A DNA stretch of 47,037 bases, taken from positions 1 through 47,037 of the forward strand of contig JAHXIP010000026.1 of the NCBI GenBank assembly GCA_025655575.1. The letters are read 5' to 3'. The notes beneath the pieces were generated by a model. That model saw only the letters and a list, made by a program, of their open reading frames with translations. It was not told the DNA's origin and did not search any database. A program made the translations under genes and the position numbers. The DNA is from Candidatus Thiodiazotropha sp. (ex Monitilora ramsayi). Its GTDB lineage: Bacteria; Pseudomonadota; Gammaproteobacteria; Chromatiales; Chromatiaceae. Below, one piece after another: positions 17,735-26,407 of the stretch. How positions within the stretch are numbered: the first letter of the stretch is position 1; each line of letters starts with the position of its first letter.

Positions 17735-17750
17735 GGCAACAGCTATGCCA
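17735..17750 (-). promoter_or_regulatory. sigma-54-like promoter upstream of hydrogenase remnant
   Basis: TGGCAT-N5-TTGCC on the minus strand, the counterpart of the intact promoter at 9425-9440, at the same relative position. It may still fire and transcribe across the remnant. Confidence 0.7.
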
Positions 17751-17952
17751 TGCCCTTATTTTCTCAATTTACCAATAGGTTAGGAGAAGGCTGAGGTAAA
17801 TACCCATATCCGCGGGTTGCAGACAATGAGTCATCTTTCACGAATGATGGAAACGCTCTACCACCCTATCCCATGAAATCCCTGTTATCTCTCCCCTGTC
17901 CCATTTGGTATAAGTGGATAACCTCCAACTCATCAGATCTGAGGTATCGATA

Positions 17953-18369
17953 GTGAAAAGTATAAGGTTGTCACTCATTCTCCTGCTCTCAGTCAGCAGC
18001 CTGGTCAGTGCCAATGAAGAGGCGGCACTGGAGCACATTCAGTCCTTCCTCGATTTCGCCACCTACAATGAAGGGGCTGTGACGAAAGCACAGCTGGCCT
18101 CGACCGATGTCAGCCAGATACAATTCATCGATACCCGGCCAGCCGAACAGTACGCGAAGTCGCACATACCCGACGCCATCAATATCGACTGGCGGGAGAT
18201 CCTCACCCGGAAAGATGAAGTGCCGCAGGACAAACCCGTTGTGCTCTACTGCAATACCGGCCTCGCCTCATCGAAAGCGCATTTGATCCTGCGTCTTTCC
18301 GGTCATGAGAACGTGAAGGTGCTGTCGGGGGGCTATCGGGAATGGACGGCAGCCGACAGTTCTCAATAA
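17953..18369 (+). CDS. periplasmic rhodanese-domain protein
   Basis: A 138-residue single rhodanese domain with a signal peptide (KSIRLSLILLLSVSSLVSA). The catalytic cysteine lies in the loop VLYCNTGLASSKA, after a DTRPAEQYAKSHIPDA motif typical of the fold. Such proteins carry a persulfide on the cysteine and shuttle sulfur. The GTG at 17953 is chosen because GAGG lies 8 nt upstream and the signal peptide then starts correctly; the longer frame from 17914 would put a polar tail before it. In a sulfur-oxidising host it could handle periplasmic sulfane sulfur. It is followed at 25 bp by a small membrane protein gene. Confidence 0.88.
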   Translation: MKSIRLSLILLLSVSSLVSANEEAALEHIQSFLDFATYNEGAVTKAQLASTDVSQIQFIDTRPAEQYAKSHIPDAINIDWREILTRKDEVPQDKPVVLYCNTGLASSKAHLILRLSGHENVKVLSGGYREWTAADSSQ

Positions 18370-18394
18370 CAGGCAACGGCTAGCCTGTGGATAG

Positions 18395-18763
18395 ATGGTA
18401 TCGAGCATGAATTGGAAAGACAGGATATGGAAATATGCAACCGTAGTTGTGGTTGTGCTGATTATCTTGAATCCGGAATTGGTGGAGCTAGCTCTCTTTA
18501 TTGACGCTGTTGGGCTGGAAATCTTTCTTATGTTATTGGAGATTCAAGTGGTCATGCTGGTCAGCATGTTTTTTGACAAAGTAATCAGGCCCATCCTCTC
18601 ATTCCTACAACACATCTGGAAAAAGCATTACCTGGGGTTCTCATGGAATAATCTGGTGGGAGGGCCGGAACGCCTGATCTTAGCGGGACAAGGCCAAGCC
18701 ATATTGATGCATCTATTGGTATGTTCCGCCACAATCGGCATCGCACTCAATGCGTTGATGTAG
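18395..18763 (+). CDS. small membrane protein, unknown
   Basis: A 122-residue protein with three hydrophobic segments: about 14-30 (VVVVVLIILNPELVELAL), 37-57 and 100-120. A cytoplasmic-looking loop (KHYLGFSWNNLVGGPERL) lies between the second and third. No family is recognised. The alternative ATG at 18407 (MNWKDR) is equally possible. It follows the rhodanese gene on the same strand by 25 bp, so they may form an operon. Confidence 0.65.
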   Translation: MVSSMNWKDRIWKYATVVVVVLIILNPELVELALFIDAVGLEIFLMLLEIQVVMLVSMFFDKVIRPILSFLQHIWKKHYLGFSWNNLVGGPERLILAGQGQAILMHLLVCSATIGIALNALM

Positions 18764-18812
18764 CTCGTAATCAAAGCACTCTCACGGGTTGGGAAACACT
18801 GAAAAATCCCGT

Positions 18813-18846
18813 TATCGTCATCCCGGCCTGCGCCGGGACGACGATA
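18813..18846. terminator. long hairpin between convergent genes, interspersed-repeat type
   Basis: A 15-bp stem (TATCGTCATCCCGGC) with one mismatch and a 4-base loop, lying between the plus-strand membrane protein and the minus-strand TRAP permease. The core GTCATCCCGGC/GCCGGGA is a familiar interspersed palindrome of proteobacteria. It probably acts as a bidirectional terminator. Confidence 0.7.
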
Positions 18847-18876
18847 GTGATGAAATTGAGCCGGTTCTCGATGTAC

Positions 18877-20607
18877 TTATGATGCCTTGCGGAACAGCCC
18901 TTTGATACTGTCGATCCAGATACCGCTCAACAACCAGCTATAAGCCCAGGTGGCGAACAGAATCAGTACGAACACGATAGCAATATCCCGTGTCGACCCA
19001 TCCAAAGAGAACTCAGGCACATAGCCGAAGAGAAAGGGGCCGAGGTAGAGAAACTTGGCAAATTTGAACGAGGTGAATGCTGTCTTCCACATATTGGCCT
19101 TGGCGATGGTGGCGCCGGCAAAGGCGGCAATACAGACTGGCGGTGTGATATTGGAGTCCTGGGAGAGCCAATAAACGATCATGTGAGCCGCAATCTCGTT
19201 CACACCCAGATGGGTTAACGCCGGCACCGCGACCACCGCAGTGATCAGATAGGCTGCCGTCACAGGCACGCCCATGCCCAATACCAGCGATGCCAATGCG
19301 ATCAACAGAATGGTCAGGAAGAGCTTGCCATCGGCCAGCTCGATCACGATATCGGCGAATGTCAGCACCAGACCGCTGTATGTCAAAACACCGATGATAA
19401 TGCCAATGACACCCACAGTGGCGCCGATCTTCAGGCTGTTCTCCGCCCCTGCCCTCGAGGCCTCGACGAAGCCTTTGAGGTCAATCCTCGTATCCTTGCG
19501 GAACCAGCTGATAATGATGCAGGTGACCATACCGAGGATCGCGGAGTAACCCGGTGAGTAACCCATCAGCATGAGCACGGTGATCACCACAAGCGGCATG
19601 ATGTAGTACCACTCTCGCTTGAGAATCTCGACAGCACTGGTATCGGATTTTTCACCTACAATGTTGAAACGCTTCGCCTCGTAGTGGACCATCACGAAGA
19701 CACTGAAGAAATACATGAAGGCCGGGAACAGTGCCACCAACATGATGTGTGAATAAGCTACACCGGTCAGCTCCGCCATAATGAAACCGCCGGCACCCAT
19801 GATCGGTGGCATGAACATCCCACCAATAGAGGCCGCCGGTTCGATACCGCCTGCAACATGCGGCCTGAAACCGGCCTTCTTCATCATGGGTATGGTGAAA
19901 GCGCCGGTAGAGACGGTATTGGCGATTGCGCTACCTGAAATCGATCCGAACAGACCGCTGGCGATAACCGAAACCTTGGCCGGACCACCAATCTTATGGC
20001 CGACTGCAGCAAGGGGAAAATCGATGAAGAAACGCTGTGCACCACTCTTTTCAAGAAATGCCCCGAAGATGACGAATAGCAGGATATAGGTGGCCAGCAC
20101 ATTGGCCATGATGCCGAAGACACCATCGCTTTTATAAAAGATGCTGGTACAGAGATCAGGAAAAGTATCGCCCGCATGGGAGATGAGCTCCGGTGCATAG
20201 TCACCGTAGACACCATACAGCAGCATGATGCAACCAATGACAACAAAGATATTGCCCACAACGCGTCGGGCAAGTTCGACACCCAGGAGCACACCGACCA
20301 TGGCGATCGCCTGATCAAGCTGGGTCTCTGCGCCGGCACGGTAGTTGATCACCTGAAAGTTGTATATCCAATACCCGATCGAAATAACAGAAGCTGCCAT
20401 CAATACATAATCGACCACGCGCCCTAGCGGCGTCTTTGATCGATAGATCAGGAACACTAAAACATAGGTGATGATGATATAGATTCCGCGATGGTATTGT
20501 GTTGCTGCAGGTTCAACGACGGCGGAGTAGGAGTAGAAAAGGACGAGTGAAAGCGCCAGAATATCGAAGAGTATCTTTTCCAGCTTATGGAGTTTTTCAT
20601 AGAGCAT
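18877..20607 (-). CDS. TRAP transporter fused permease (DctQ-DctM fusion)
   Basis: A 576-residue polytopic protein of the TRAP 4TM/12TM fusion family. The N-terminal part corresponds to DctQ (helices within about 1-120). The remainder is the 12-helix DctM ion-coupled translocation unit, with typical glycine-rich motifs (SGSAIANTVSTGAFTIP; GGFIMAELTG; GMGVPVTAAYLI). Fused permeases of this type work with TAXI-type periplasmic binding proteins, as here. AAGG lies ahead of the ATG. The substrate is unknown; TAXI systems take up organic acids such as glutamate or related compounds. The expected cotranscription with the binding protein gene is interrupted by a MITE and a hairpin. Confidence 0.95.
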   Translation of the reverse strand: MLYEKLHKLEKILFDILALSLVLFYSYSAVVEPAATQYHRGIYIIITYVLVFLIYRSKTPLGRVVDYVLMAASVISIGYWIYNFQVINYRAGAETQLDQAIAMVGVLLGVELARRVVGNIFVVIGCIMLLYGVYGDYAPELISHAGDTFPDLCTSIFYKSDGVFGIMANVLATYILLFVIFGAFLEKSGAQRFFIDFPLAAVGHKIGGPAKVSVIASGLFGSISGSAIANTVSTGAFTIPMMKKAGFRPHVAGGIEPAASIGGMFMPPIMGAGGFIMAELTGVAYSHIMLVALFPAFMYFFSVFVMVHYEAKRFNIVGEKSDTSAVEILKREWYYIMPLVVITVLMLMGYSPGYSAILGMVTCIIISWFRKDTRIDLKGFVEASRAGAENSLKIGATVGVIGIIIGVLTYSGLVLTFADIVIELADGKLFLTILLIALASLVLGMGVPVTAAYLITAVVAVPALTHLGVNEIAAHMIVYWLSQDSNITPPVCIAAFAGATIAKANMWKTAFTSFKFAKFLYLGPFLFGYVPEFSLDGSTRDIAIVFVLILFATWAYSWLLSGIWIDSIKGLFRKAS

Positions 20608-20631
20608 CTAATAAAACTACCTTTAGCTTGA

Positions 20632-20790
20632 GGAACCTCTGACCAATTCATGAACCGGCGTGTGGCGGCTGAAATGCATCGGCTCTGTGTTGAAAAGCTT
20701 CGCAATAACCGGCTACTACGTACGCTTTTCGCCTTGATCCGACACATTTCATCTCGCCATACACTCGATCCAGAATTTATCAGAGGTTCC
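20632..20790. mobile_element. 159-bp MITE with TTGA target-site duplication
   Basis: Ends are imperfect terminal inverted repeats beginning GGAACCTCTGA, with similarity continuing through AATTC for about 20 bp. Both sides carry the 4-bp direct repeat TTGA (20628-20631 and 20791-20794). No protein is encoded. The short length, terminal repeats and target duplication define a miniature inverted-repeat transposable element; ends and target size fit an IS5-like transposase. It was inserted between the binding protein and permease genes of the TRAP system. Confidence 0.85.
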
Positions 20791-20807
20791 TTGAGTATTA
20801 TTATTTT

Positions 20808-20835
20808 ACTGGAGAGCGTGTGCACGCCCTCCAGT
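20808..20835. terminator. stem-loop after TAXI binding protein gene
   Basis: A strong hairpin (ACTGGAG and GCGTG arms, one internal mismatch pair, 2-base loop) lies 14 bp past the binding protein stop. On the minus strand it is not followed by a T-tract. It more likely protects the binding protein mRNA 3' end, giving more binding protein than permease, than acting as a full terminator. Confidence 0.6.
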
Positions 20836-20848
20836 CCACTGGGTGATA

Positions 20849-21820
20849 TTACATGATTCCCTTTTCTTTCCAGAACTTTTCAGCGCCTGGATGTAGCGGT
20901 GTCACGATACCCTTAACCCCATCTTTTACCGCCATCTCTTTGAAGGTCTTCTTCTGCGCACGCATGTGAGCCAGACCCTCTTCAGTGAAGATCAGAGACA
21001 GCATTTCATAGACCACATCATCCGGGACATCCTTATTGGCTACCCAGAGTGAAGAGTCCTGAAATGATGGGCTGTCGCTGTCAACACCGCGATAGGTACC
21101 CGCAGGAACACTCAATTTGGAAAAATAGGGATACTTCTCGAAAAAGCCTGCCTCTTCCGCATCTTTACCCACATTCACCAGTTCGATGTCGTTGGATTGT
21201 GCAGCCATGATGACCGCTCCACTGGGAAAGGCCGTGAACAGCCAGAAGGCATCGAGCTGGTTATTGCCGAATGCAGCAGCCGCATCATTATAGCCCAGGG
21301 CATTCTGCTCGATCTTGTCCCACACACCCATATGCGAGAAAAATAACTCACAGTTCGCATAGGCACCGGAACCGGCGTTGCCAACGCCCACCTTCTTACC
21401 TACGAGATCCTTAACACTCTTGATACCAGAGCCCTTGTGTGTGACCAATTGTGCCGGTGCGCCATAGAGATAGGCCACCGCCATAACGTCTTCATACTTA
21501 TTCGTATCGTTCTTTAAAAGACCGTTACGCCCAAGATAGACATGCCCGGAATAGACCACACCGAAATGGGCTTTGCCCTTGTTGACCTTACGCAGATTCT
21601 CTACCGAGCCTGCCGACGACTGCGCCTTGACCTTGAATTTCTTTGACGCTTTTACCGGATCGTAAACCTGCACCGCATTCGCCACCACTTGAAAGGTGCC
21701 GCCGGCCGGACCGCCGCTGAACACGATTCGCTTGGCTGCAAATGTCGATGAAGGAAAAGCCAGCACCGCACCCATTACAGCTGCTGCACCGATGAGGAAT
21801 GATCTCCGCCGAATCTTCAT
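20849..21820 (-). CDS. TAXI-family TRAP solute-binding protein
   Basis: A 323-residue periplasmic binding protein. The N-terminus KIRRRSFLIGAAAVMGAVLA looks like a Tat signal (RRxFL) ending at AFA. The mature part begins with the TAXI-family pattern (FSGGPAGGTFQVVANAV) and has the hinge and ligand region motifs GKKVGVGNAGSGAYANCE and DAFWLFTAFP. AGGAGAG lies 8 nt before the ATG. It is upstream of the fused TRAP permease on the same strand and delivers the substrate to it. Export by Tat is inferred from the arginine motif; Sec export cannot be excluded. Confidence 0.93.
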   Translation of the reverse strand: MKIRRRSFLIGAAAVMGAVLAFPSSTFAAKRIVFSGGPAGGTFQVVANAVQVYDPVKASKKFKVKAQSSAGSVENLRKVNKGKAHFGVVYSGHVYLGRNGLLKNDTNKYEDVMAVAYLYGAPAQLVTHKGSGIKSVKDLVGKKVGVGNAGSGAYANCELFFSHMGVWDKIEQNALGYNDAAAAFGNNQLDAFWLFTAFPSGAVIMAAQSNDIELVNVGKDAEEAGFFEKYPYFSKLSVPAGTYRGVDSDSPSFQDSSLWVANKDVPDDVVYEMLSLIFTEEGLAHMRAQKKTFKEMAVKDGVKGIVTPLHPGAEKFWKEKGIM

Positions 21821-21840
21821 TGTTTTATCTCTCCTGTGAC

Positions 21841-22198
21841 TTCGATTGACCTAATAACTTCTGATGTTGAAACACGACTCTCCTTTCGCACCCTTCGAGC
21901 ATAGCTCAAAATTTAAAAGACTCTGTCTTTTAATAGCTATCAGTTAGCTCTCTCAAGAAGATTTACATGAGTATTTAATGAAATTAAAGAATGGAATTGT
22001 CAATGGGGGGGTTTCAATGATATGGATCAAGCCACTCAGGGGATTTAGTGACCGTCATCAATACAAACGACGACGTATACTGAAGTAGTCAAATGATGAT
22101 AATCATGAGGATTGGAGAGGGAAAAGTATGGCTCGGAGCCTGGGTATTTAAGCCGCCACATGACGATTCATGACCTGATCAGAGGTTCGTCAAACCTG
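21841..22198. other. intergenic region, no gene seen
   Basis: About 360 bp between the TAXI gene promoter area and the decayed acnB copy. It is relatively AT-rich near the TAXI gene and presumably contains its promoter. No convincing frame, RNA gene or operator was found. Confidence 0.5.
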
Positions 22199-22222
22199 CC
22201 CGGAGGGAAAAACCCCTCCGGG
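22199..22222. terminator. hairpin after decayed acnB copy 1
   Basis: Stem CCCGGAGGG/CCCTCCGGG with a 6-base loop, 14 bp past the remnant's stop codon. It corresponds in place and type to the hairpin at 30777-30802 after intact acnB, showing that the copied segment included the 3' region. Confidence 0.7.
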
Positions 22223-22235
22223 TGTCTAGCAAGAA

Positions 22236-23190
22236 CTAAGCAATCAGTTTGACGGCAATTTCCCTACCGCGATCTGCAGATCAATATGGGCTGGCATCTT
22301 GTCAAAATTAAGATATCGATAGATATCCGGCGCCATAGAATCAATCTTAGTGGCATAAGCCATGTATTCCTCTACTGTCGGCAACTTCCAAGAGTTGCCG
22401 CAATCGAAGCCAGCTCTGCAGAAGCCAGATAGACATCGGCGCCTTTACCAAGACGGTTGGGGAAATTTCTGGTTGAAGTCGATACGGCAGTGGAAGCTTC
22501 TGCAATACGTGCCTGGTTACCCATGCAAAGCGAACAACCGGGCATCTCTGTTCGTGCACCGGAAGTTGCGTAGATATTGTAGTAGCCCTCCTCCATCAAT
22601 TGCGCCTCATCCATTTTAGTGGGGGGTGCAATCCATAGACGCGTGGGGATGGCGGTATCGGCAGACTCCAACAATTTACCCGCCGCACGGAAGTGACCGA
22701 TATTAGTCATGCATGAGCCGACGAAGAATTCATCAATTTTGGCACCCTGCACTTTGCTCAGCGGCTTCACACCTCCCGGATCATTGGGATAGGCAAGCAG
22801 AGGCTCGGTGATCGCGGACATGTTGATCTCGATGACCTCGGCGTACTCCGCGTCGGCGTCGTCATGCATCAGGCTCGGATTCTCCAGCCTCTCCTCCATG
22901 GCCCGGGCACGGCGCTCCAGGGTGCGGGCGTCTTCGTAACCGAAGACGATCATCCAGCGCAGCATGATGATGGTGGAACGCAAATATTCAGCCACGGAGG
23001 CTTCAGAGAGTTCAAACGCTTGCTCTACGGTCTGATTCGGCAACCCCTGAATCTCGACAACCCGACCATTGTAGACATTCTTTTTACCCTGCTTTTCAGC
23101 AGTCAAAAGACCCTGCTGAATGGCCGCATAGGGAATCACATTAACCAGATCCCGCAGGGAGTCACAGCCCCGATTCTGAATGATGTCCGC
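22236..23190 (-). pseudogene. decayed acnB copy 1 (C-terminal part)
   Basis: Sequence homologous to the last third of aconitase B. It keeps the three cluster cysteines (SCMTN, GCSLC) but is not functional. The N-terminal two thirds are absent. An internal deletion joins IIQNRG directly to LRDLVN, removing about 85 residues. The 20-residue block between AFELS and EASVAEYL present in the intact gene is missing. A one-base deletion near 22383 shifts the frame before the C-terminus, which otherwise continues to REIAVKLIA and the stop at 22236. The first residues of the open frame (up to 23247) are unrelated to acnB. Confidence 0.9.
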
Positions 23191-23364
23191 TAGGGCGCAA
23201 CTCTGAAGTGTGATGAGGATGATCGTAAGTGGTGCCAACCATTCCAAGTTTATCTTTTACCTCAATAGTCTCCGATACTTGTCGTAGTTGATCTTCTAGT
23301 TTGTATATCCTGGTGGTCTGGTCCGACAATCCAGTTCATACGCCTAGTCAAACCATGAGAAAAG

Positions 23365-24912
23365 TCACAGGTGAATGTCTTCGGAATAGAACTGGTAGAG
23401 CTTCGGCTCAAATAGCGTATTGACCGGCGTTTCCACAGGACCAATATCACGCTCGAAGACTACGGCCTTGGCCAGCGCTGGTGCTTGAATGGCCCGGGTC
23501 GGTACGGATATGTCCCACTGCTCTGGCAGAGCACTCCCCTTGGTCGCCAGATTGAATCCCCAGATACCAAATGATGGTAGAGAAGTCTGGTAGGGCATTA
23601 CTTGATCAAATATGGCGTCCAAGGTGGTGTTTATGCACCAGAAAGCCCTTCGCGCAAAGAAAGGTGAAGAGCTTTGAGTGGCGATTATGCCTTGGGGGGC
23701 AAGCCGCTTGTGCAATATCGTGTAGAACTCCCTGGAGTACAACTTGCTCAAGGCTTCATTATGCGGATCAGGAAAATCGATGATGACACGATCATAAACA
23801 GAACCCTGCCGGTTCAGATAACTGAACGCATCTTCGTTGAAAACGCGGACCCTCGGATCACTGAAACTGTTTTTGCCCAGCTCTTTGAGCATTGGCAGGG
23901 TTTTGGCCAGCTCCACAATACGCGGATCGATATCAACCAAGTGGACAGACGCCACATCCGGGTATTTCAGCACTTCCCGAAGCGCCAGACCATCTCCACC
24001 ACCAAGTATCAACACCCGTGCGCGACTGCCGGGTATCGACATCACCGGATGGACCAGATATTCGTGGTAACGATACTCGTCTCTGCTAGAGAACTGAATA
24101 TTGCCATCGAGAAACAGCCGATGATCCTTGAAATTAGATGAGCGGGTGAAAACGATATTCTGGTACTGGGTCTGTTCGGAGTAGATGACCTGATCGAAGT
24201 AGAGATGCTTTTCTGCATACCGAGTCAAATAGGCTCCAAAGACATTGAATACAACCAAACCGGCGAGTACGGCTAAATTAATAGTAAGGAGCAGACGGAA
24301 TCGTCCAACCAGTTTTCTGAAGATAAGCAGGGTTGAAAGAGCTACAAACGCATTGACCAGTCCAATCACAAAGGACGAGTGAAGTAAGCCAAGCGAAGGC
24401 AGCAGCAGCAGGGGAAATGCAACCGATCCCAGAAGCGCACCGATGTAGTCGAAGGACATCACATCGGCCACGGTCTGTTTGGTGTCTTTGTAGCGAGCTA
24501 ACAGGGCGGTCAGGATGGGGATCTCCATGCCGACCAGGCAACCGACGATGAAAATGATACTGTACATCGTCAGTTCATAAAAAATGCGGGCAAACGGGAA
24601 TACCGTAAACAGAATAATCCCGGATAGTCCGCCAACAATTGCGATCGTGGTCTCGACAGCGATGAAGTTTTCAATGAACCGGTTGCTCAGGTGTTTTGTC
24701 AGGTAGGAGCCGACACCCATGGAAAACATGAACAGACCGATTGTGATCGAAAACTGATAGACGCTGTTTCCAAGCAGATAGCTGGAAATGGTGCCCACAA
24801 TCAATTCATAGACAATCCCGCATAGTGCCACCACCAACAGCGAAACAAGCAGGGTAAACGCTTGTTTCGCAGTGATGGTCTCACTTTCGTGGTGTAAAAC
24901 CTCTGTATCCAC
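23365..24912 (-). CDS. speE: membrane-anchored spermidine synthase (polyamine aminopropyltransferase)
   Basis: A 515-residue protein. Residues about 20-240 form a seven-or-so helix membrane domain (ALCGIVYELIVGTISSYLLG; GMEIPILTALL). Residues 260-500 form the aminopropyltransferase domain: the dcSAM-binding loop LILGGGDGLALREVLKY (about 300-316), VDIDPRIVELAK and the active-site region VIIDFPDPHNEALSKLYS. It would transfer an aminopropyl group from decarboxylated S-adenosylmethionine to putrescine or a related amine. The membrane-fused form is much longer than the soluble E. coli enzyme (288 residues). It is the last gene of a five-gene operon that begins with speD, which supplies its substrate. 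The true amine acceptor is not known. Confidence 0.9.
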   Translation of the reverse strand: MDTEVLHHESETITAKQAFTLLVSLLVVALCGIVYELIVGTISSYLLGNSVYQFSITIGLFMFSMGVGSYLTKHLSNRFIENFIAVETTIAIVGGLSGIILFTVFPFARIFYELTMYSIIFIVGCLVGMEIPILTALLARYKDTKQTVADVMSFDYIGALLGSVAFPLLLLPSLGLLHSSFVIGLVNAFVALSTLLIFRKLVGRFRLLLTINLAVLAGLVVFNVFGAYLTRYAEKHLYFDQVIYSEQTQYQNIVFTRSSNFKDHRLFLDGNIQFSSRDEYRYHEYLVHPVMSIPGSRARVLILGGGDGLALREVLKYPDVASVHLVDIDPRIVELAKTLPMLKELGKNSFSDPRVRVFNEDAFSYLNRQGSVYDRVIIDFPDPHNEALSKLYSREFYTILHKRLAPQGIIATQSSSPFFARRAFWCINTTLDAIFDQVMPYQTSLPSFGIWGFNLATKGSALPEQWDISVPTRAIQAPALAKAVVFERDIGPVETPVNTLFEPKLYQFYSEDIHL

Positions 24913-24930
24913 GAATTTCAGCTCCTGGTG

Positions 24931-25554
24931 CTACTTGCCACGACTGTGGCTGCCAGAACCAGCGCGTGCGCGGGCACGGGCCTGGGTTGGTGAAACCCGG
25001 GTTTTCGAGGCAACGTTACGAGTGGCTCCAGCGGCGCTCTGGCGGCTCAGCATATGACCCAGCAGGAACCCGGTTAAGAGGCCTGTACCACTGAATGCCT
25101 GATCGTGTACCGCACCGGCCCGGCTGGTGGCAATCACGCGACTGTTTTCCCCATCAACCTCGATCAGAAAAAGCGATTTGTCGCTCTCTTCATAATCATT
25201 ACTGTTATTGCTATCCGTATAAGCCAGCAGTGAAGCATCCTTAAGAGGCAGCACACCGATCGTTGCCGGAGTCGTCACGCCAATCTGCTCTGGGTCGAGA
25301 GGAGGGATTTCCGCATTATAGGCGCTGGCCAGCTCCTGGCTTAAAAGTAAAAACGCAGAATCGCTTTGGGATTCATCAGCGTTGGCTTCATCAATCTCCC
25401 TGGCGACTTTGACAATCGTATCCACAGTAACATCCAAAACCTGGACAAGGTCGATTTCTGGCTCGTTGACATCATCCTCCGAAGTATAGATATACAAACC
25501 CACGCCAATGATCGCGATCCAGACAACAGACTTTACGATTGATCCTATATTCAT
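24931..25554 (-). CDS. single-pass membrane protein with Arg/Ser/Gly-rich tail, unknown
   Basis: A 207-residue protein with an N-terminal anchor (SIVKSVVWIAIIGVGLYIY, about 5-24). An acidic extracytoplasmic domain follows (DDVNEPEIDLVQV; strands around TIGVLPLKDASLLAYTD and KSLFLIEVDGENSRVIATS). A second short hydrophobic patch (LLTGFLLGHMLSR) precedes a basic low-complexity tail (ARARARAGSGSHSRG). No family is recognised with confidence. The pattern of hydrophobic patch then basic/Gly-Ser tail recalls DUF1190/YgiB proteins, but this is only a resemblance. The ATG at 25554 has AGGA 7 nt upstream. It sits 18 bp before speE and 33 bp after the GNAT gene. Confidence 0.75.
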   Translation of the reverse strand: MNIGSIVKSVVWIAIIGVGLYIYTSEDDVNEPEIDLVQVLDVTVDTIVKVAREIDEANADESQSDSAFLLLSQELASAYNAEIPPLDPEQIGVTTPATIGVLPLKDASLLAYTDSNNSNDYEESDKSLFLIEVDGENSRVIATSRAGAVHDQAFSGTGLLTGFLLGHMLSRQSAAGATRNVASKTRVSPTQARARARAGSGSHSRGK

Positions 25555-25590
25555 CACTATTTCCTCAGTAAAATTTCAGTACAGCTCCAA

Positions 25591-26391
25591 TTAGTCCAGC
25601 CGATGTACAAAATGCAGTTCATGCACACCTGGCTCGAAATAATCCTTCAGTTTCCCAACAAACTTGAACCCTGCTTTTGACAACGGCTCATGGATCAGTG
25701 GCAGGTTGGAAAGGAATGTCAAAAACACGATTCGCCCACCCTGTTGCCTGACCGCTTCAAGCCCTGTGTTCAGGTCCATGACACTGAACGATCGTTTATT
25801 CAATAGGGATTTCTTCTCCACCTGCCAGCCAAAACTGTAGGCACCTTCCGTTCCGGCAATTTCAAAAATCTCGAAAAAACGGATGACAGGTTTTTCATTC
25901 TCTTTCTCATCTTCTGTATTCTGCTCCGTCACAAGGCACATGGAGTAAATCAGCTGATCCTCACCCTCGCCATAGAAATCCTTTGAAACCAGTTCGCACT
26001 CAAAACCGAAGGATTCATACATGCGGCAGGCTTTCTCATAGATATTGATGCCGTTTTCATCGACATAATTGGAGACCTTGATGAACAGCTTCTCCGCGCC
26101 GAATTTACGAGCCTGATCGATCACAAATTCAAACAATGCCCTACCGTGCCCCTTGCCCTGGTGTACAGGATCGATATAGGTCCAGGAAACCCAGCCAGTA
26201 CCTTGTGTCTGTGGAACCTGGCGATAGCCACTAACCCCGATAACCATACCCTCCAGCTCAGCAACCCAGTGATGTTCCACACCGTCAAATTCAAATTCGT
26301 TTTGCGCATCTTCTGCGTCATCATCATCGGTCTCACCGATGAGTTCGACGACCCGTTGCAGGTCTCTCTCTTCCATCACTCTTATATTCAT
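25591..26391 (-). CDS. tandem GNAT acetyltransferase in polyamine operon
   Basis: A 266-residue protein. The first half is a complete GNAT domain (about 1-150): MNIRVMEERDLQ strand, acetyl-CoA loop VHQGKGHGRALFEF and the C-terminal NIYEKACRMYESFGFE. The second half (about 165-266) ends in LSKAGFKFVGKLKDYF, the closing strand-helix of another GNAT fold, but lacks a recognisable acetyl-CoA loop, so it looks like a degenerate second GNAT domain. The start at 26391 is chosen over longer frames because the family's N-terminal strand begins there and AAGGG lies upstream. Given the speD and speE neighbours, a polyamine could be the acyl acceptor; that is inference. Confidence 0.82.
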   Translation of the reverse strand: MNIRVMEERDLQRVVELIGETDDDDAEDAQNEFEFDGVEHHWVAELEGMVIGVSGYRQVPQTQGTGWVSWTYIDPVHQGKGHGRALFEFVIDQARKFGAEKLFIKVSNYVDENGINIYEKACRMYESFGFECELVSKDFYGEGEDQLIYSMCLVTEQNTEDEKENEKPVIRFFEIFEIAGTEGAYSFGWQVEKKSLLNKRSFSVMDLNTGLEAVRQQGGRIVFLTFLSNLPLIHEPLSKAGFKFVGKLKDYFEPGVHELHFVHRLD

Positions 26392-26407
26392 TCTTCCAAC
26401 CCTTCTA

